The notes: generated by a model from the letters alone, not told the origin. Counted from the first letter of the stretch, positions 15,960 to 24,785 are shown. The stretch: DNA of 37,521 nucleotides from Legionellales bacterium RIFCSPHIGHO2_12_FULL_37_14 (GCA_001804735.1 MHBC01000010.1:1-37521), one strand, 5' to 3'. Translations and numbers: made by a program.

Positions 15960-16434
15960 AGAATTTTGCATAATGCAGTTCAACCATTCTACGGCTTGGA
16001 TAGACATGAATGGATCCTTTTTTGCCAGCTTGGTAATCAAGGTTTCTTAAAATTTCAACCAAGGTATCATCTTTCACCGTAAGATTAACTAAAATAGGGA
16101 TGGCAGGAGCCTTACCAATGGTATGGAATTTATAATTGGCGGCTTTTGCAATCCGCGCAGTAATTTCTTCAATTGGTCCTGACCAATCAACAGAGGCTCT
16201 AACTTGCAAGGCCCTAATGTTGGGAATAGCTAAATGATTAGGCTTAGAGTGCGGCAATTGGTTTTTTTCAACTTGCGCCATTTGATACATAGAGTCACTA
16301 ATAGAAACCGCAGCTTCTGCAAGTTGAATGGTTGCATCAGTACTAGGAGCATTGATCGGCGGCTTTTTGTAATTAGCCTGGCACCCAGTAAGTATGCTTA
16401 TTATGCAAAGAACAGCCATTATAAATGGATTCAT
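15952..16434 (-). CDS. dotD: Dot/Icm outer-membrane lipoprotein DotD
   Basis: DotD is a small lipoprotein with a secretin N0-like fold in the Dot/Icm core complex. The 160-residue protein (Legionella 163) has a lipoprotein signal MNPFIMAVLCIISILTGC with the lipid-bearing Cys18, a helical linker rich in Gln and Ser, and the N0-like domain from about residue 80 (VDWSGPIEEITARIAKAANY, VNLTVKDDTLVEILRNLDYQ). It is first in the dotD-dotC-dotB operon, behind a promoter with a consensus -35 box. No strong ribosome site precedes the ATG. Confidence 0.92.
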   Translation of the reverse strand: MNPFIMAVLCIISILTGCQANYKKPPINAPSTDATIQLAEAAVSISDSMYQMAQVEKNQLPHSKPNHLAIPNIRALQVRASVDWSGPIEEITARIAKAANYKFHTIGKAPAIPILVNLTVKDDTLVEILRNLDYQAGKKGSIHVYPSRRMVELHYAKFYD

Positions 16435-16469
16435 GCTAGGAAGAAGGTCACAAGGAAACTATATTGAGA

Positions 16470-16498
16470 TTGATACCAGGGGGCAGTTGTCTTGTCAA
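16470..16498 (-). promoter_or_regulatory. Promoter of the dotDCB operon
   Basis: On the minus strand a consensus TTGACA (16498-16493), a 17-bp spacer and TATCAA (16475-16470) lie about 35 bp before the dotD ATG. rsmD ends about 40 bp further upstream, so dotDCB has its own promoter. Confidence 0.55.
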
Positions 16499-16538
16499 GG
16501 ATTTGCTTAACCTTTATGAAAAATGTTGTCTAAATAAG

Positions 16539-17120
16539 CTATAATTTAGCACTCTGTACTACTTGCCACGCTTTATCAACTAGCCGCCCCAAACCATAAA
16601 AAACTTTGCCAGCTTTTGCGGTTTTAATAATACTAAAAGTATCAGCTAATTGCGGCAGTTTATTTTCTGATTCTAAATATACTAAACCTTGCTGCTTGAG
16701 CGCAGGAGAACTTTTAAGGATATTAAGACATGTCGTAAGGGCGTCATCTTTAAATGGTGGATCGAGAAAAATAATATCAAATTTGATTTTGGTAGTTGCA
16801 ATAAAACTGGAAAAATCTGTTTGAATGGCATGGAGCGAACTATCGTTAAAGCTTGCTACTGTTTGATTTAGTTTATTAAAAATCATTGGGTCTTTTTCTA
16901 ACAAAATAACCTTGCTTGCTCCTCTTGAGCAAGCTTCAATTCCTAAAGCTCCACTCCCTGCAAAAGCATCAAGACACACGGCTTGCCTAATATCAAACAT
17001 AAGCCAATTAAATAAAGTCTCGCGCACGCGATTGGGAGTTGGGCGTAAGTTTGGCAGAGCTAATACCGGTATTAGTTTTCCTTTATATTTGCCAGCAATA
17101 ATTCTTATTTTTGAAGGCAT
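16539..17120 (-). CDS. rsmD: 16S rRNA (guanine-966-N2) methyltransferase
   Basis: RsmD methylates G966 of 16S rRNA on the assembled small subunit using S-adenosylmethionine. The 193-residue protein has the family start IRIIAGKYKGK and RPTPNRVRETLFNWL, the cofactor-binding loop DAFAGSGALGIEA (51-63) and the catalytic motif DPPF (120-123). Length is normal. It follows the non-catalytic M16 gene with a 3-bp gap, in an M16-M16-rsmD operon divergent from ftsY. rsmD beside ftsY is a widely kept pairing in gammaproteobacteria. Confidence 0.93.
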   Translation of the reverse strand: MPSKIRIIAGKYKGKLIPVLALPNLRPTPNRVRETLFNWLMFDIRQAVCLDAFAGSGALGIEACSRGASKVILLEKDPMIFNKLNQTVASFNDSSLHAIQTDFSSFIATTKIKFDIIFLDPPFKDDALTTCLNILKSSPALKQQGLVYLESENKLPQLADTFSIIKTAKAGKVFYGLGRLVDKAWQVVQSAKL

Positions 17121-17123
17121 ATC

Positions 17124-18419
17124 TTAAGGACCTACTTCAACAGTTAACATGTTGGAGGCTCTAAGTGTTGCTTGCATGGCAATTTTTACTTCCTCAGCAG
17201 TTACAGCTTGTAAATTTTGGACATAGGTTGCAAGAAAGTCATAAGGCAAATCATAAAAGGCGATTTTAAGTAACTTCCCTGCAATAGAAGTATTGCTCGC
17301 TAAAGCAAGTGGAAAGCTACCTACTAAATAGGCTTTAGCCTTATTAAGTTCATCTTCTGTTGGTCCCTTAGTTATAAAATCTTTTACCACTTGGTTTGTA
17401 AGCTCTAAAGCTTCATTTGCAGCTCTATTTTTAGTGGCAAAATGAATATAGAATGGCCCAATACCGGGCATAGGGAGAAATTCGCTGCTAACACCGTATG
17501 TTAGGCCATTTTTCTCTCTTAAAACGAGGCTTAAGCGCGAGTTAAGATCGCCCGATCCTAAAATATAGTTACCTACCATTAAGGGAAAGTAATTTTTATT
17601 GTGATGCGTTATACCTAATTGCCCTAGATAAAAAGTAGTTTGCGTCGCTTTAAAATCTATATGTTTACTAAAAGGCTTGGTTAAGGGTTTTGCGAGGGGA
17701 ATATTGGGCGCTTTTTTGCCTTTTTTCAGCTTAGATAATATATCATTTGCCAATTTTTTAGCCTCATTTACGCTTATTTTTCCTACGATAACTATAACGG
17801 CATTTTCGCGCACCAAATACCGTTCATAAAAGCTTACTACATCTTTGCGAGTTATTTTTTGTATGGTTTTTGCGGTACCGTTGATTGGGTGAGCATATGG
17901 GTGGGTTAAGTAAAGTGACTGAAAAAAATCATTGATAGCAACCGCGTTGGGAGATTCTTTATCAAAGCGTAAAACTGCTTGTTGCTGTTTTTTTTGTTGT
18001 TCTAAATTGGCATTAGAAAAGCTAGGTTTACTAAGAATAGCGGTAAAAATTTGCATGGCATTTTTATAAGCCATAGGCTCAGTTAAACTATTAATTGCAA
18101 GGTCTAACATGTCACGCGATGTGCTAGCATCAATGATAGCCCCTGTATCGGCTATTAAATTCGCCACTTCTTGCGTATTAAGATTGGCGTATCCTTTAGT
18201 AAGCAATGAGCTTGTTAAAGCGCTAAGCCCAAATAACTCGCCATCCATAGCAGATCCTGCCTTAAATCCAACGTGCACAGTTACCATAGGCACGCTGTCC
18301 GAGGCAAGAAACAACACAGGGACGTTGTATGGATTAGCTATCTTGATTGGTATTTGCGCATAGCTGGTAAAGCTTAGTAAGCTAATGACTAATAATTGGA
18401 AAAATTTAAAGTGTTGCAT
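17124..18419 (-). CDS. M16-family peptidase-like protein, catalytic site lost
   Basis: This 431-residue protein has a signal peptide (about residues 1-21, ending TSYA) and two M16-type domains, but lacks the HxxEH zinc motif. The equivalent stretch reads GFKAGSAMDGELFGLSALTS with no histidine pair. It should therefore be the inactive partner subunit of the catalytic M16 protein encoded just upstream, as in heterodimeric processing peptidases. The later substrate-cradle features are present, such as YLGQLGITHHNKNYFPLMV and SRLSLVLREKNGLTYGV with the R/Y pair used to hold substrate. It starts 3 bp after the upstream gene. Location is probably periplasmic. The substrate is unknown. Confidence 0.85.
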   Translation of the reverse strand: MQHFKFFQLLVISLLSFTSYAQIPIKIANPYNVPVLFLASDSVPMVTVHVGFKAGSAMDGELFGLSALTSSLLTKGYANLNTQEVANLIADTGAIIDASTSRDMLDLAINSLTEPMAYKNAMQIFTAILSKPSFSNANLEQQKKQQQAVLRFDKESPNAVAINDFFQSLYLTHPYAHPINGTAKTIQKITRKDVVSFYERYLVRENAVIVIVGKISVNEAKKLANDILSKLKKGKKAPNIPLAKPLTKPFSKHIDFKATQTTFYLGQLGITHHNKNYFPLMVGNYILGSGDLNSRLSLVLREKNGLTYGVSSEFLPMPGIGPFYIHFATKNRAANEALELTNQVVKDFITKGPTEDELNKAKAYLVGSFPLALASNTSIAGKLLKIAFYDLPYDFLATYVQNLQAVTAEEVKIAMQATLRASNMLTVEVGP

Positions 18420-18422
18420 AAG

Positions 18423-19784
18423 TTACTTCCTTGTGGAATTACTTGGTTGCAGCTGAGCTACAGTTAAAGCAGATTGAGAGAAATATTTGTTGGCACATTC
18501 TCTAATTTCGTTATTAGTGACAGCCTCTATTTGCGTGCGATAGGCATCGATAACCTTAGAAGCTAAACCTATAGAATTTACAATTCCTAGTTCGCTTGCT
18601 TGACTAAATAAAGAATCTTCGGCATAGGTTTTTTGCGCAATAAGCTGGGTTTTAATTCTTTGCAATTCTTTGGCGCTAACAAGTTCAGTTTTAAGCCTAT
18701 TAATTTGTTGCAAAATAGCTTTTTTTACTTCTTCTAAGTTACTTGCAGCACTAGGAACTGCAAAAAAGATAAATTGGGTTGCAAGAAGGCTATATAAATC
18801 GTAAAACGCGTTGGCCGCAGCTGCTACATGTTGTTTGTTAACTAGTTCTTGATTGAGCCTACCATTATCACCTGCATCTAAAATACCTGCAATAACTTCT
18901 AAGACATAAGGAGTTTTAGGATTAATTTGCGCTTCTTTAGGGTTTGTAGCGTTGAGAAGTTCAATATATCTTAAAGATGGGGCGGCAAATGCCATCATCA
19001 TAATAGGTTGCTCAGCATTTTTGCTAATGTTTACGCTTTTTGCGCCTAGGCTTTGGGGTTCTTGTTGTAATATGCGTTTCGGTAATTGCTTAGAAGGAAT
19101 TTTACCAAAGTAGTGCTCGATTTTTCTTTGGATGGTAATAGGGTCAACTGCGCCTACTATTATTAGATTGGCATTATTGGGGCTGTAATAGCGTTTATAC
19201 CATTTTTTTAAAGCAGGTAAATTTATTTGACTAAGATCTGCCATCCAACCAATTACCGGGTGTTGATAAGCAAAAGATAAATAAGCTGTGGCATTAAGTC
19301 TTTCTAGGGTTATTGCTTCAGGGTTATCTTCTATTCTTAATCTACGTTCTTCTTTAACTACATTTAGTTCTTTAGCAAAGTCTTGTTCAGTAAGCTGTAA
19401 ATTTTGCATGCGATCAGCTTCTAAGCGTAAAGGGATATCGATTGATTGGGCGGCAATTTTTTCGTAGTAGGCAGTATAATCTTGCGCGGTAAATGCATTC
19501 ATTTGTCCGCCATTTTCCGCAATAATTTTAGTAAATTGATCATTAGGAACGGCTTTTGTGCCTTTAAACATCATATGTTCAAGCATGTGGGAAAGCCCTG
19601 TAAGACCAGGGGGCTCATCTGCTGATCCTACCTCATACCAAATCATTACAATGGCAATTGGCGCTCTATAATTTGGTTTTATTGTGACTTTTAAACCATT
19701 GTCCAATTTAAATTGCACAATATCGGCGTGCACTGGCGCTAAAAAACAGAAAATTATCCCGAGGTACCGCAAAATTTGCTTCAT
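18423..19784 (-). CDS. M16-family zinc metalloprotease (catalytic subunit)
   Basis: This 453-residue protein has a signal peptide (about 1-20, ending PVHA) and the inverted zinc motif HMLEH, with His66 and His70 as ligands and Glu69 as base. The distal glutamate ligand fits Glu146 in VVKEERRLRIEDNPEA, at the spacing expected for M16. Two homologous domains follow. It is the first gene of an M16-M16-rsmD operon diverging from ftsY. The pair probably forms a periplasmic heterodimeric peptidase acting on small peptides or outer-membrane debris, but its substrate is not known. Confidence 0.9.
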   Translation of the reverse strand: MKQILRYLGIIFCFLAPVHADIVQFKLDNGLKVTIKPNYRAPIAIVMIWYEVGSADEPPGLTGLSHMLEHMMFKGTKAVPNDQFTKIIAENGGQMNAFTAQDYTAYYEKIAAQSIDIPLRLEADRMQNLQLTEQDFAKELNVVKEERRLRIEDNPEAITLERLNATAYLSFAYQHPVIGWMADLSQINLPALKKWYKRYYSPNNANLIIVGAVDPITIQRKIEHYFGKIPSKQLPKRILQQEPQSLGAKSVNISKNAEQPIMMMAFAAPSLRYIELLNATNPKEAQINPKTPYVLEVIAGILDAGDNGRLNQELVNKQHVAAAANAFYDLYSLLATQFIFFAVPSAASNLEEVKKAILQQINRLKTELVSAKELQRIKTQLIAQKTYAEDSLFSQASELGIVNSIGLASKVIDAYRTQIEAVTNNEIRECANKYFSQSALTVAQLQPSNSTRK

Positions 19785-19862
19785 AAGAAGTTGTTTCCTA
19801 CTGACTTAAGACAAAAGATGGTAGAATTCCACATTTAAGCCCATTTGTACATCTGGAATATT

Positions 19863-20846
19863 ATGTCTTGGTTAAAAAAAGTATTTACTAAAGAAAAAGT
19901 AACCCCAAAGGTCATCCCGGGCGTTAGTGAAGGATCTCCCTCTAGCTTGAGCCAAGGTTTACAAAAGACACGCCAGAGTTGGCTTCAAGGTATTGCCTCA
20001 TTATTATTAGGCAAAAAAGAGCTTAACCCTCTGCTTTTAGAAGAGCTTGAAACCCATCTTCTAGCCGCGGATGTTGGCGTTGAAACGACGCAACAATTAA
20101 TAGATCCTTTAGTTCAGAGCTTGGCGCGCAAAGAGTTGCAAGATGGTGACCTTGTTCTTGCAACATTAAAACAGCATCTTATTCAATATTTAGAACCAGT
20201 TTGTCAGCCTCTTACTATCCCCTCCTCTCTTGGAGCGCCTTTTGTAATTTTGGGCGTAGGGGTTAATGGAGTTGGTAAAACAACAACCCTTGCAAAACTA
20301 GCGCGGCAATGGCAACTTGCGGGAAAAAAGGTAATGTTAGCTGCAGGAGATACTTTTAGAGCAGCTGCTATTGAGCAATTGCAGCACTGGGGAGAACAAT
20401 ACAACATTCCTGTGATAGCTCAAGGGAAAGGGGCAGATAGTGCTGCAGTAATTTATGATGCATACCAATCTGCAAAGGCTAAAAGAGTTGATATTTTACT
20501 AGCTGACACCGCAGGCAGGTTACATACTCAAGACCATTTAATGAACGAGCTGAAGAAAATAAAACGCGTCCTTGAAAAAATAAGCGCTGATTTACCCCAA
20601 GAAACTCTTTTAGTCTTAGATGCAGGTATTGGGCAAAATGCCTTACGTCAAGCACAGCAATTTAACGATGCTATAGGAGTTACAGGATTAGTAATAACTA
20701 AACTAGACGGGACGGCCAAAGGAGGCATAGTTTTTTCTTTATCCAAGGCCTTATCTATCCCTCTACGCTATATTGGCATTGGAGAGTCTATAGCAGACTT
20801 ACACCCATTTGCCGCCAAAGACTTTGTCGAAGCAATTTTTACTTGA
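19863..20846 (+). CDS. ftsY: Signal recognition particle receptor FtsY
   Basis: FtsY is the membrane-associated GTPase that receives ribosome-SRP complexes and passes inner-membrane proteins to the Sec translocon. From the ATG at 19863 (start MSWLKKVF) it has 327 residues. The N-terminal A region is only about 40 residues, far shorter than the acidic one in E. coli, but still begins with an amphipathic basic stretch. The NG domain shows G1 GVNGVGKTT (133-141), GDTFRAAA, G3 DTAGRL (215-220) and G4 TKLDGTAKGG. An upstream ATG at 19845 is less likely, since MSWLKK is a common FtsY start. It converges with the small lipoprotein gene with a 1-bp gap. ftsE and ftsX do not follow. Confidence 0.94.
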   Translation: MSWLKKVFTKEKVTPKVIPGVSEGSPSSLSQGLQKTRQSWLQGIASLLLGKKELNPLLLEELETHLLAADVGVETTQQLIDPLVQSLARKELQDGDLVLATLKQHLIQYLEPVCQPLTIPSSLGAPFVILGVGVNGVGKTTTLAKLARQWQLAGKKVMLAAGDTFRAAAIEQLQHWGEQYNIPVIAQGKGADSAAVIYDAYQSAKAKRVDILLADTAGRLHTQDHLMNELKKIKRVLEKISADLPQETLLVLDAGIGQNALRQAQQFNDAIGVTGLVITKLDGTAKGGIVFSLSKALSIPLRYIGIGESIADLHPFAAKDFVEAIFT

Positions 20847-20847
20847 T

Positions 20848-21075
20848 TTATAAAATTGGTGGGACGATGCTAATTTTGGTATATGTAGCATCTGGATTAG
20901 GTAAATCGTAGTAATGGCTAATTTCCTTCTTAGATAATGGCTTTGGCACTTGTAATGGTGGGCCATTTTCGGCTTTTCCGTAGTCACGCTCTGCGGTTGT
21001 GGTTATTTGGGAGGAGCATCCTCCTACAAGTCCTACAAGCGCAAGACTAATTATTTTTATGCAAAATTTTTTCAT
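20848..21075 (-). CDS. Small lipoprotein resembling the N-terminal tail of BamC
   Basis: A 75-residue protein with a clear lipoprotein signal: MKKFCIKIIS, a hydrophobic stretch, then LVGGC with Cys20 as the lipid attachment site. The mature 55 residues are polar and proline-rich, containing PPLQVPKPLS and a YYDLP motif. The pattern of a proline-flanked 'L-x-V-P' followed by a short Y/P element resembles the unstructured BamC tail that binds BamD, but the folded BamC domains are missing. It overlaps the rlmKL stop by 4 bp (ATGA), so it is translated together with it. Presumably outer-membrane anchored. The BamC link is an inference from pattern only. Confidence 0.75.
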   Translation of the reverse strand: MKKFCIKIISLALVGLVGGCSSQITTTAERDYGKAENGPPLQVPKPLSKKEISHYYDLPNPDATYTKISIVPPIL

Positions 21076-23195
21076 AAATTATCCCTTATAATATGTTTAA
21101 TCTCATAACAACGATGAACTTTCAAGTCGTGTTTAAAATCAACATCGATGGTGGCGCTTGTTATATCTTGGATTTGGTACTCTCTGCTTAAAGATTCATC
21201 CAACAAAAAGCGCCTTAAATTCGTGGAAAAATATAAAATTCCTGCTTTGCCGAGTCTTGGCATAGACATGTTAATCAGCGCTTTATGATCGCGCTGAATA
21301 TCAATTACTCCTTGCATCCGCTTAGAGTTTGAAAAGCTTGGAGGATCTAAGAAAATTACATCATATTCGCCTTTGGCTATTTGTAACCACTGCCTAACAT
21401 CACAGGCGATAAAATGATGGTCCCTAATTTTAAGGTTATTCAGCTTAAAATTTTCTTCTGCCCATCGTAGATAAGTGTTGGATAAATCAATATTAGTAGT
21501 TAGAGCGCCCGCTAAAGCAGCATGAACGCTTGCTGCTGCTGTATAGCAAAATAAATTTAAAAACTTGGTGTTATTGTTAAGTTTTTCAAACTTTAAACGT
21601 AATAGTCTATGATCAAGAAAAAGCCCTGTATCAATATAATCCTTTAAATTTACCCAAAGTTTGGCTTGGCCTTCTTGAACTTGGATATTTTGCGTAGTCT
21701 TGTGGGATTTTTGATACTGGTTTTTGCCTTTTTGCCGTTGCCTAAGTTTACAAATGAGTTTATCAGGCTCAATTTTAAGCGCTTGCATAACTGCTTGCAT
21801 CATATGAATGCGTCTTTTCTCCGCTACATTAGGCGGTATATCTTTAGGAGGAGCATATTCTTGCAAAACACAATAATCATTATATCTATCAAGAGCAAAT
21901 GCATATTCAGGTAAGTCAGCATCATAAATGCGATAAGCGTAAACCTTACATCTTTTAGCCCATTTTTCTAGATGAGCGAGCTTTTTGTTAAGCCTATTTA
22001 CCAGCATGGCTTGCGGGCCTTTTAACTCTCCTACGCTTGATTTAAGTCGATTAGCCTCTTGCATGCTAAAAAGGTATAAGGCGCAAGCTATCTTGCCGTT
22101 TAAAAAAGCATATTGCTTATGCGAGCGTAGTCCAATAGCCTTCGCTAATTCTGCATGCTGAGTTAAAACTGCCACTTGCCAATTGCGGTAATAATTAGCA
22201 AGCATAGCGCCTAAGCTTTGATAAAGCTTAACGAGGGTTGCCGAGTTTTCCAGCCTTTCGCCGTAAGGTGGATTGCATACAATTAAACCTTTTAAAGATG
22301 AAGCCTTATCAGGATTATTAATATCCATTACCTTAAACTCAACTAACTTATCAACTCCTGCACGCGCGGCATTTTGCTGGGCTTGGCTAATGCTTTTAGC
22401 ATCTAGATCGGTGCCACGTAATTTAATGGTAGTTGGTTTTATTGCGCTAAGGGCTGCTTGCTTTACTTTATTCCATAAACCTTCATCATAGAGCGCCCAA
22501 TGCATAAACCCGTAGCTTTTGCGCGTAAGCCCAGGAGCAATAGAGGCAGCCAGCATAGCGGCTTCTATAACAATGGTGCCAGATCCACAAAAAGGATCAT
22601 AAAAATCATATTGCTCCTCTATTAACTTAGGCCAATTAGCGCGAATTAATAAAGCAGCAGCTAGGTGTTCTTTTAAAGGAGCCTCTCCATGAGCAAGGCG
22701 ATAAGATCTTTGATGGAGACTCGTGCCACTTAAATCAAAACTTAACGTAAGCTCATCATCTTTTAAATAAGCGGCTAAATGAACCTCGGGATTATTTTTA
22801 TCAACCGATGGCCTAAAGCCATGTTGCTTACGAAAATAATCTACAATACCATCTTTAACGAGCTGAGCCCCATACATGGTGCTCCTAATTGCCGAATTTG
22901 TGCCATGAAATGAAATCGCAAAAGTCTTTTGGGCGGAAAAAACTGTTTGCCAAGGATATTGACTACATACTTGTTGAATAAGTTTGTCGGTTGAAGCTTT
23001 TGCACTAAATAATATTAAGTTTACTCTGCCAGCAAGTCGCGACCATAAAGATATTTGATAAATTACGTTTAAATTACCTCGTCCGAACACCCCTTGCGGG
23101 CTAGTTTTTGCAACTTGTAAACCCAGGGCGCGCACTTCGTCCTCTAAAAGGTAAACTAAATCTCTTGGACAACTAATTAACAAATCATATTGCAT
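21072..23195 (-). CDS. rlmL: Bifunctional 23S rRNA methyltransferase RlmKL
   Basis: RlmKL makes m2G2445 and m7G2069 in 23S rRNA with two fused methyltransferase domains. The 707-residue protein (E. coli 702) has an N-terminal THUMP domain (about 45-155) and an RlmL domain with DPFCGSGT (200-207) and NPPYGERL (308-315). The C-terminal RlmK domain shows LFCYTAAASVHAA and DPPSFSNSKRMQG. Both active sites look intact. It begins 6 bp after ctaE and so may be read through from the oxidase operon. The small lipoprotein gene overlaps its end. Confidence 0.95.
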   Translation of the reverse strand: MQYDLLISCPRDLVYLLEDEVRALGLQVAKTSPQGVFGRGNLNVIYQISLWSRLAGRVNLILFSAKASTDKLIQQVCSQYPWQTVFSAQKTFAISFHGTNSAIRSTMYGAQLVKDGIVDYFRKQHGFRPSVDKNNPEVHLAAYLKDDELTLSFDLSGTSLHQRSYRLAHGEAPLKEHLAAALLIRANWPKLIEEQYDFYDPFCGSGTIVIEAAMLAASIAPGLTRKSYGFMHWALYDEGLWNKVKQAALSAIKPTTIKLRGTDLDAKSISQAQQNAARAGVDKLVEFKVMDINNPDKASSLKGLIVCNPPYGERLENSATLVKLYQSLGAMLANYYRNWQVAVLTQHAELAKAIGLRSHKQYAFLNGKIACALYLFSMQEANRLKSSVGELKGPQAMLVNRLNKKLAHLEKWAKRCKVYAYRIYDADLPEYAFALDRYNDYCVLQEYAPPKDIPPNVAEKRRIHMMQAVMQALKIEPDKLICKLRQRQKGKNQYQKSHKTTQNIQVQEGQAKLWVNLKDYIDTGLFLDHRLLRLKFEKLNNNTKFLNLFCYTAAASVHAALAGALTTNIDLSNTYLRWAEENFKLNNLKIRDHHFIACDVRQWLQIAKGEYDVIFLDPPSFSNSKRMQGVIDIQRDHKALINMSMPRLGKAGILYFSTNLRRFLLDESLSREYQIQDITSATIDVDFKHDLKVHRCYEIKHIIRDNL

Positions 23196-23201
23196 GGACT
23201 A

Positions 23202-24071
23202 TTACAGCCAATAAACAAAAACAAATAAAAATAGCCAGACGACGTCCACAAAATGCCAATACCAAGCAACTGCTTCAAATGCAAAGTGTCTTTCTCTAGT
23301 AAAATGCCGTTTAGCACATCTTACGGTAATAACAATTAACATTATGGTACCCAAAGTCACGTGTAAGCCATGGAACCCGGTTAACATGAAAAATGTTGTG
23401 CCATAAATGCCAGCATTTAGCGTGAGGCCCATTTCGGTGTATGCTTCATGATATTCGTAAGATTGACAGATTAAGAATAAAACCCCAAGCAGAATAGTTG
23501 CCAGCATGCCAATAATTAAAGAACGCTGCTTTTGATATTTGAGCGCCCAGTGTGCCCAGGTAATTGTGACCCCAGAGCTTAATAATAAACAGGTATTAAT
23601 AGCCGCAAGCCCCCAAGCACCCATGGTTTCTTTGGCACCAGTAAATACTTGGTTGTTAGGGTTAGCCACAAGTGGCCAGATCGCTTTAAAATTTGGCCAT
23701 AAAATTAGGTGAGTCATAGGATAACTTTCCCCACCTAATAAAGGCACTGACCAATAACGCGTAAAAAATAAAGCCCCAAAAAATGCCCCAAAAAAACAAA
23801 CTTCGGAGAAAATAAACCAGAACATGCCCCAGCGGAATGATCTATCTACTTGTAAGTCATAATAACCATGATTGTTTTCCCAAATTACTTGCGAAAACCA
23901 CCCAAACATCATGGTTATGAGAATAAAAAAGCCTGCGGTAAATATATATGGCCCATACCAATCATGATGCAACCAAGATGCAAATCCAACTAAAAATGTT
24001 GTGAGCCCAACTGAACCAACCAAAGGCCAATGGCTCGGTCCTGGAACGTAATAATGACTATGTTCACTCAT
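23202..24071 (-). CDS. ctaE: Cytochrome c oxidase subunit III
   Basis: Subunit III of the aa3/caa3-type heme-copper oxidase, an inner-membrane protein with seven membrane helices that stabilises subunit I. The 289-residue protein begins HYYVPGPSHWPLVGSVGL, with the usual family landmarks WENNHGYYDLQVDRSFRWGM, FFGAFFGALFF and FHGLHVTLGTIMLI. It ends AVAWYWHFVDVVWLFLFV, holding the conserved WHFVDVVW. It belongs to the oxidase operon but is separated from ctaG by 168 bp that contain a palindromic element; otherwise the operon is tightly packed. Confidence 0.96.
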   Translation of the reverse strand: MSEHSHYYVPGPSHWPLVGSVGLTTFLVGFASWLHHDWYGPYIFTAGFFILITMMFGWFSQVIWENNHGYYDLQVDRSFRWGMFWFIFSEVCFFGAFFGALFFTRYWSVPLLGGESYPMTHLILWPNFKAIWPLVANPNNQVFTGAKETMGAWGLAAINTCLLLSSGVTITWAHWALKYQKQRSLIIGMLATILLGVLFLICQSYEYHEAYTEMGLTLNAGIYGTTFFMLTGFHGLHVTLGTIMLIVITVRCAKRHFTRERHFAFEAVAWYWHFVDVVWLFLFVFVYWL

Positions 24072-24118
24072 GGTTAAATTTCCTCTCTCAAACCTCTAAC
24101 CTTTCCCCCATAAGCGTC

Positions 24119-24241
24119 AAGTTAAGGAAAATTGATTAGAAAACCTCCGTCTTTGCGAGCGTTAGCGAAGCGATTTTCAGTCAAAGTGCCGATCTGGATT
24201 GCTTCGCTGCGCTCGCAAAGACGGGTATTTTCTCTTAACTT
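24119..24241. mobile_element. MITE-like palindromic element in the oxidase operon
   Basis: The 8-bp ends AAGTTAAG (24119-24126) and CTTAACTT (24234-24241) are perfect inverted repeats. Inside them are long arms: CCGTCTTTGCGAGCG (24147-24161) then AGCGAAGC (24064 offset, 24164-24171), against GCTTCGCT (24201-24208) then GCGCTCGCAAAGACGG. The 123-bp unit is thus nearly a full palindrome without coding capacity. The wording CGTCTTTGCGAGC...GCTTCGC is typical of interspersed palindromic repeats in many bacteria. Its right edge overlaps the ctaG stop codon (24240-24242). Whether it moved recently by a transposase in trans cannot be told from one copy. Confidence 0.6.
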
Positions 24242-24785
24242 ACCGGCTATGACCTTTCCCCGTAACATCAAACAAAGTATATGATAATGTAAGAGTACGA
24301 ATATTTTGCGGTAAATCTACATCAACATGAAACAAAAGCGGCATATGCATTGCTTCATGAGCACCTAAGGTTTGCTTGGCAAAACAAAAACACTCGGTTT
24401 TTTTAATATGTTTTGCTGCAATCCCCGGAGTTACGCTGGGGATTGCTTGTACGGTCATTTCATTTTCTGTGGTATTTTCCGCGTAATAACTTAATTTTGC
24501 CACACTTCCTGGATGAATTTTTACTTCTTTTATTTCAGGATAAAATGCCCAGGGTAAGCTAGGCCTTTGCGTTGCCATAAACTGCACGGTTATTGTTCTT
24601 GAGGTATCTATTTTAGCGCGCTTTTCATTATAAGCTTCTGCTAACATACTGGTTTTACCATTTATACCTAGGGCTTGGCACATTTTGTTATAAATAGGCA
24701 CCAAAGCAAAACCAAAGCCAAACATCAGGAGCGCTAAAAAAAACAAAAACCCTACCAGCTTTACGTGCTGATTTTTTTTCCCCAC
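24240..24785 (-). CDS. ctaG: Cytochrome c oxidase assembly protein CtaG (Cox11)
   Basis: CtaG/Cox11 delivers copper to the CuB site of oxidase subunit I. The 181-residue protein has one N-terminal membrane anchor (about 10-30, GFLFFLALLMFGFGFALVP) followed by YNKMCQALG and a periplasmic immunoglobulin-like domain. The copper-binding motif is ECFCFAKQTL, with Cys132 and Cys134. The start is a GTG that overlaps the ctaD stop by one base (TAGTG), so translation is coupled. The stop codon lies on the edge of a palindromic element. Confidence 0.94.
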   Translation of the reverse strand: MGKKNQHVKLVGFLFFLALLMFGFGFALVPIYNKMCQALGINGKTSMLAEAYNEKRAKIDTSRTITVQFMATQRPSLPWAFYPEIKEVKIHPGSVAKLSYYAENTTENEMTVQAIPSVTPGIAAKHIKKTECFCFAKQTLGAHEAMHMPLLFHVDVDLPQNIRTLTLSYTLFDVTGKGHSR

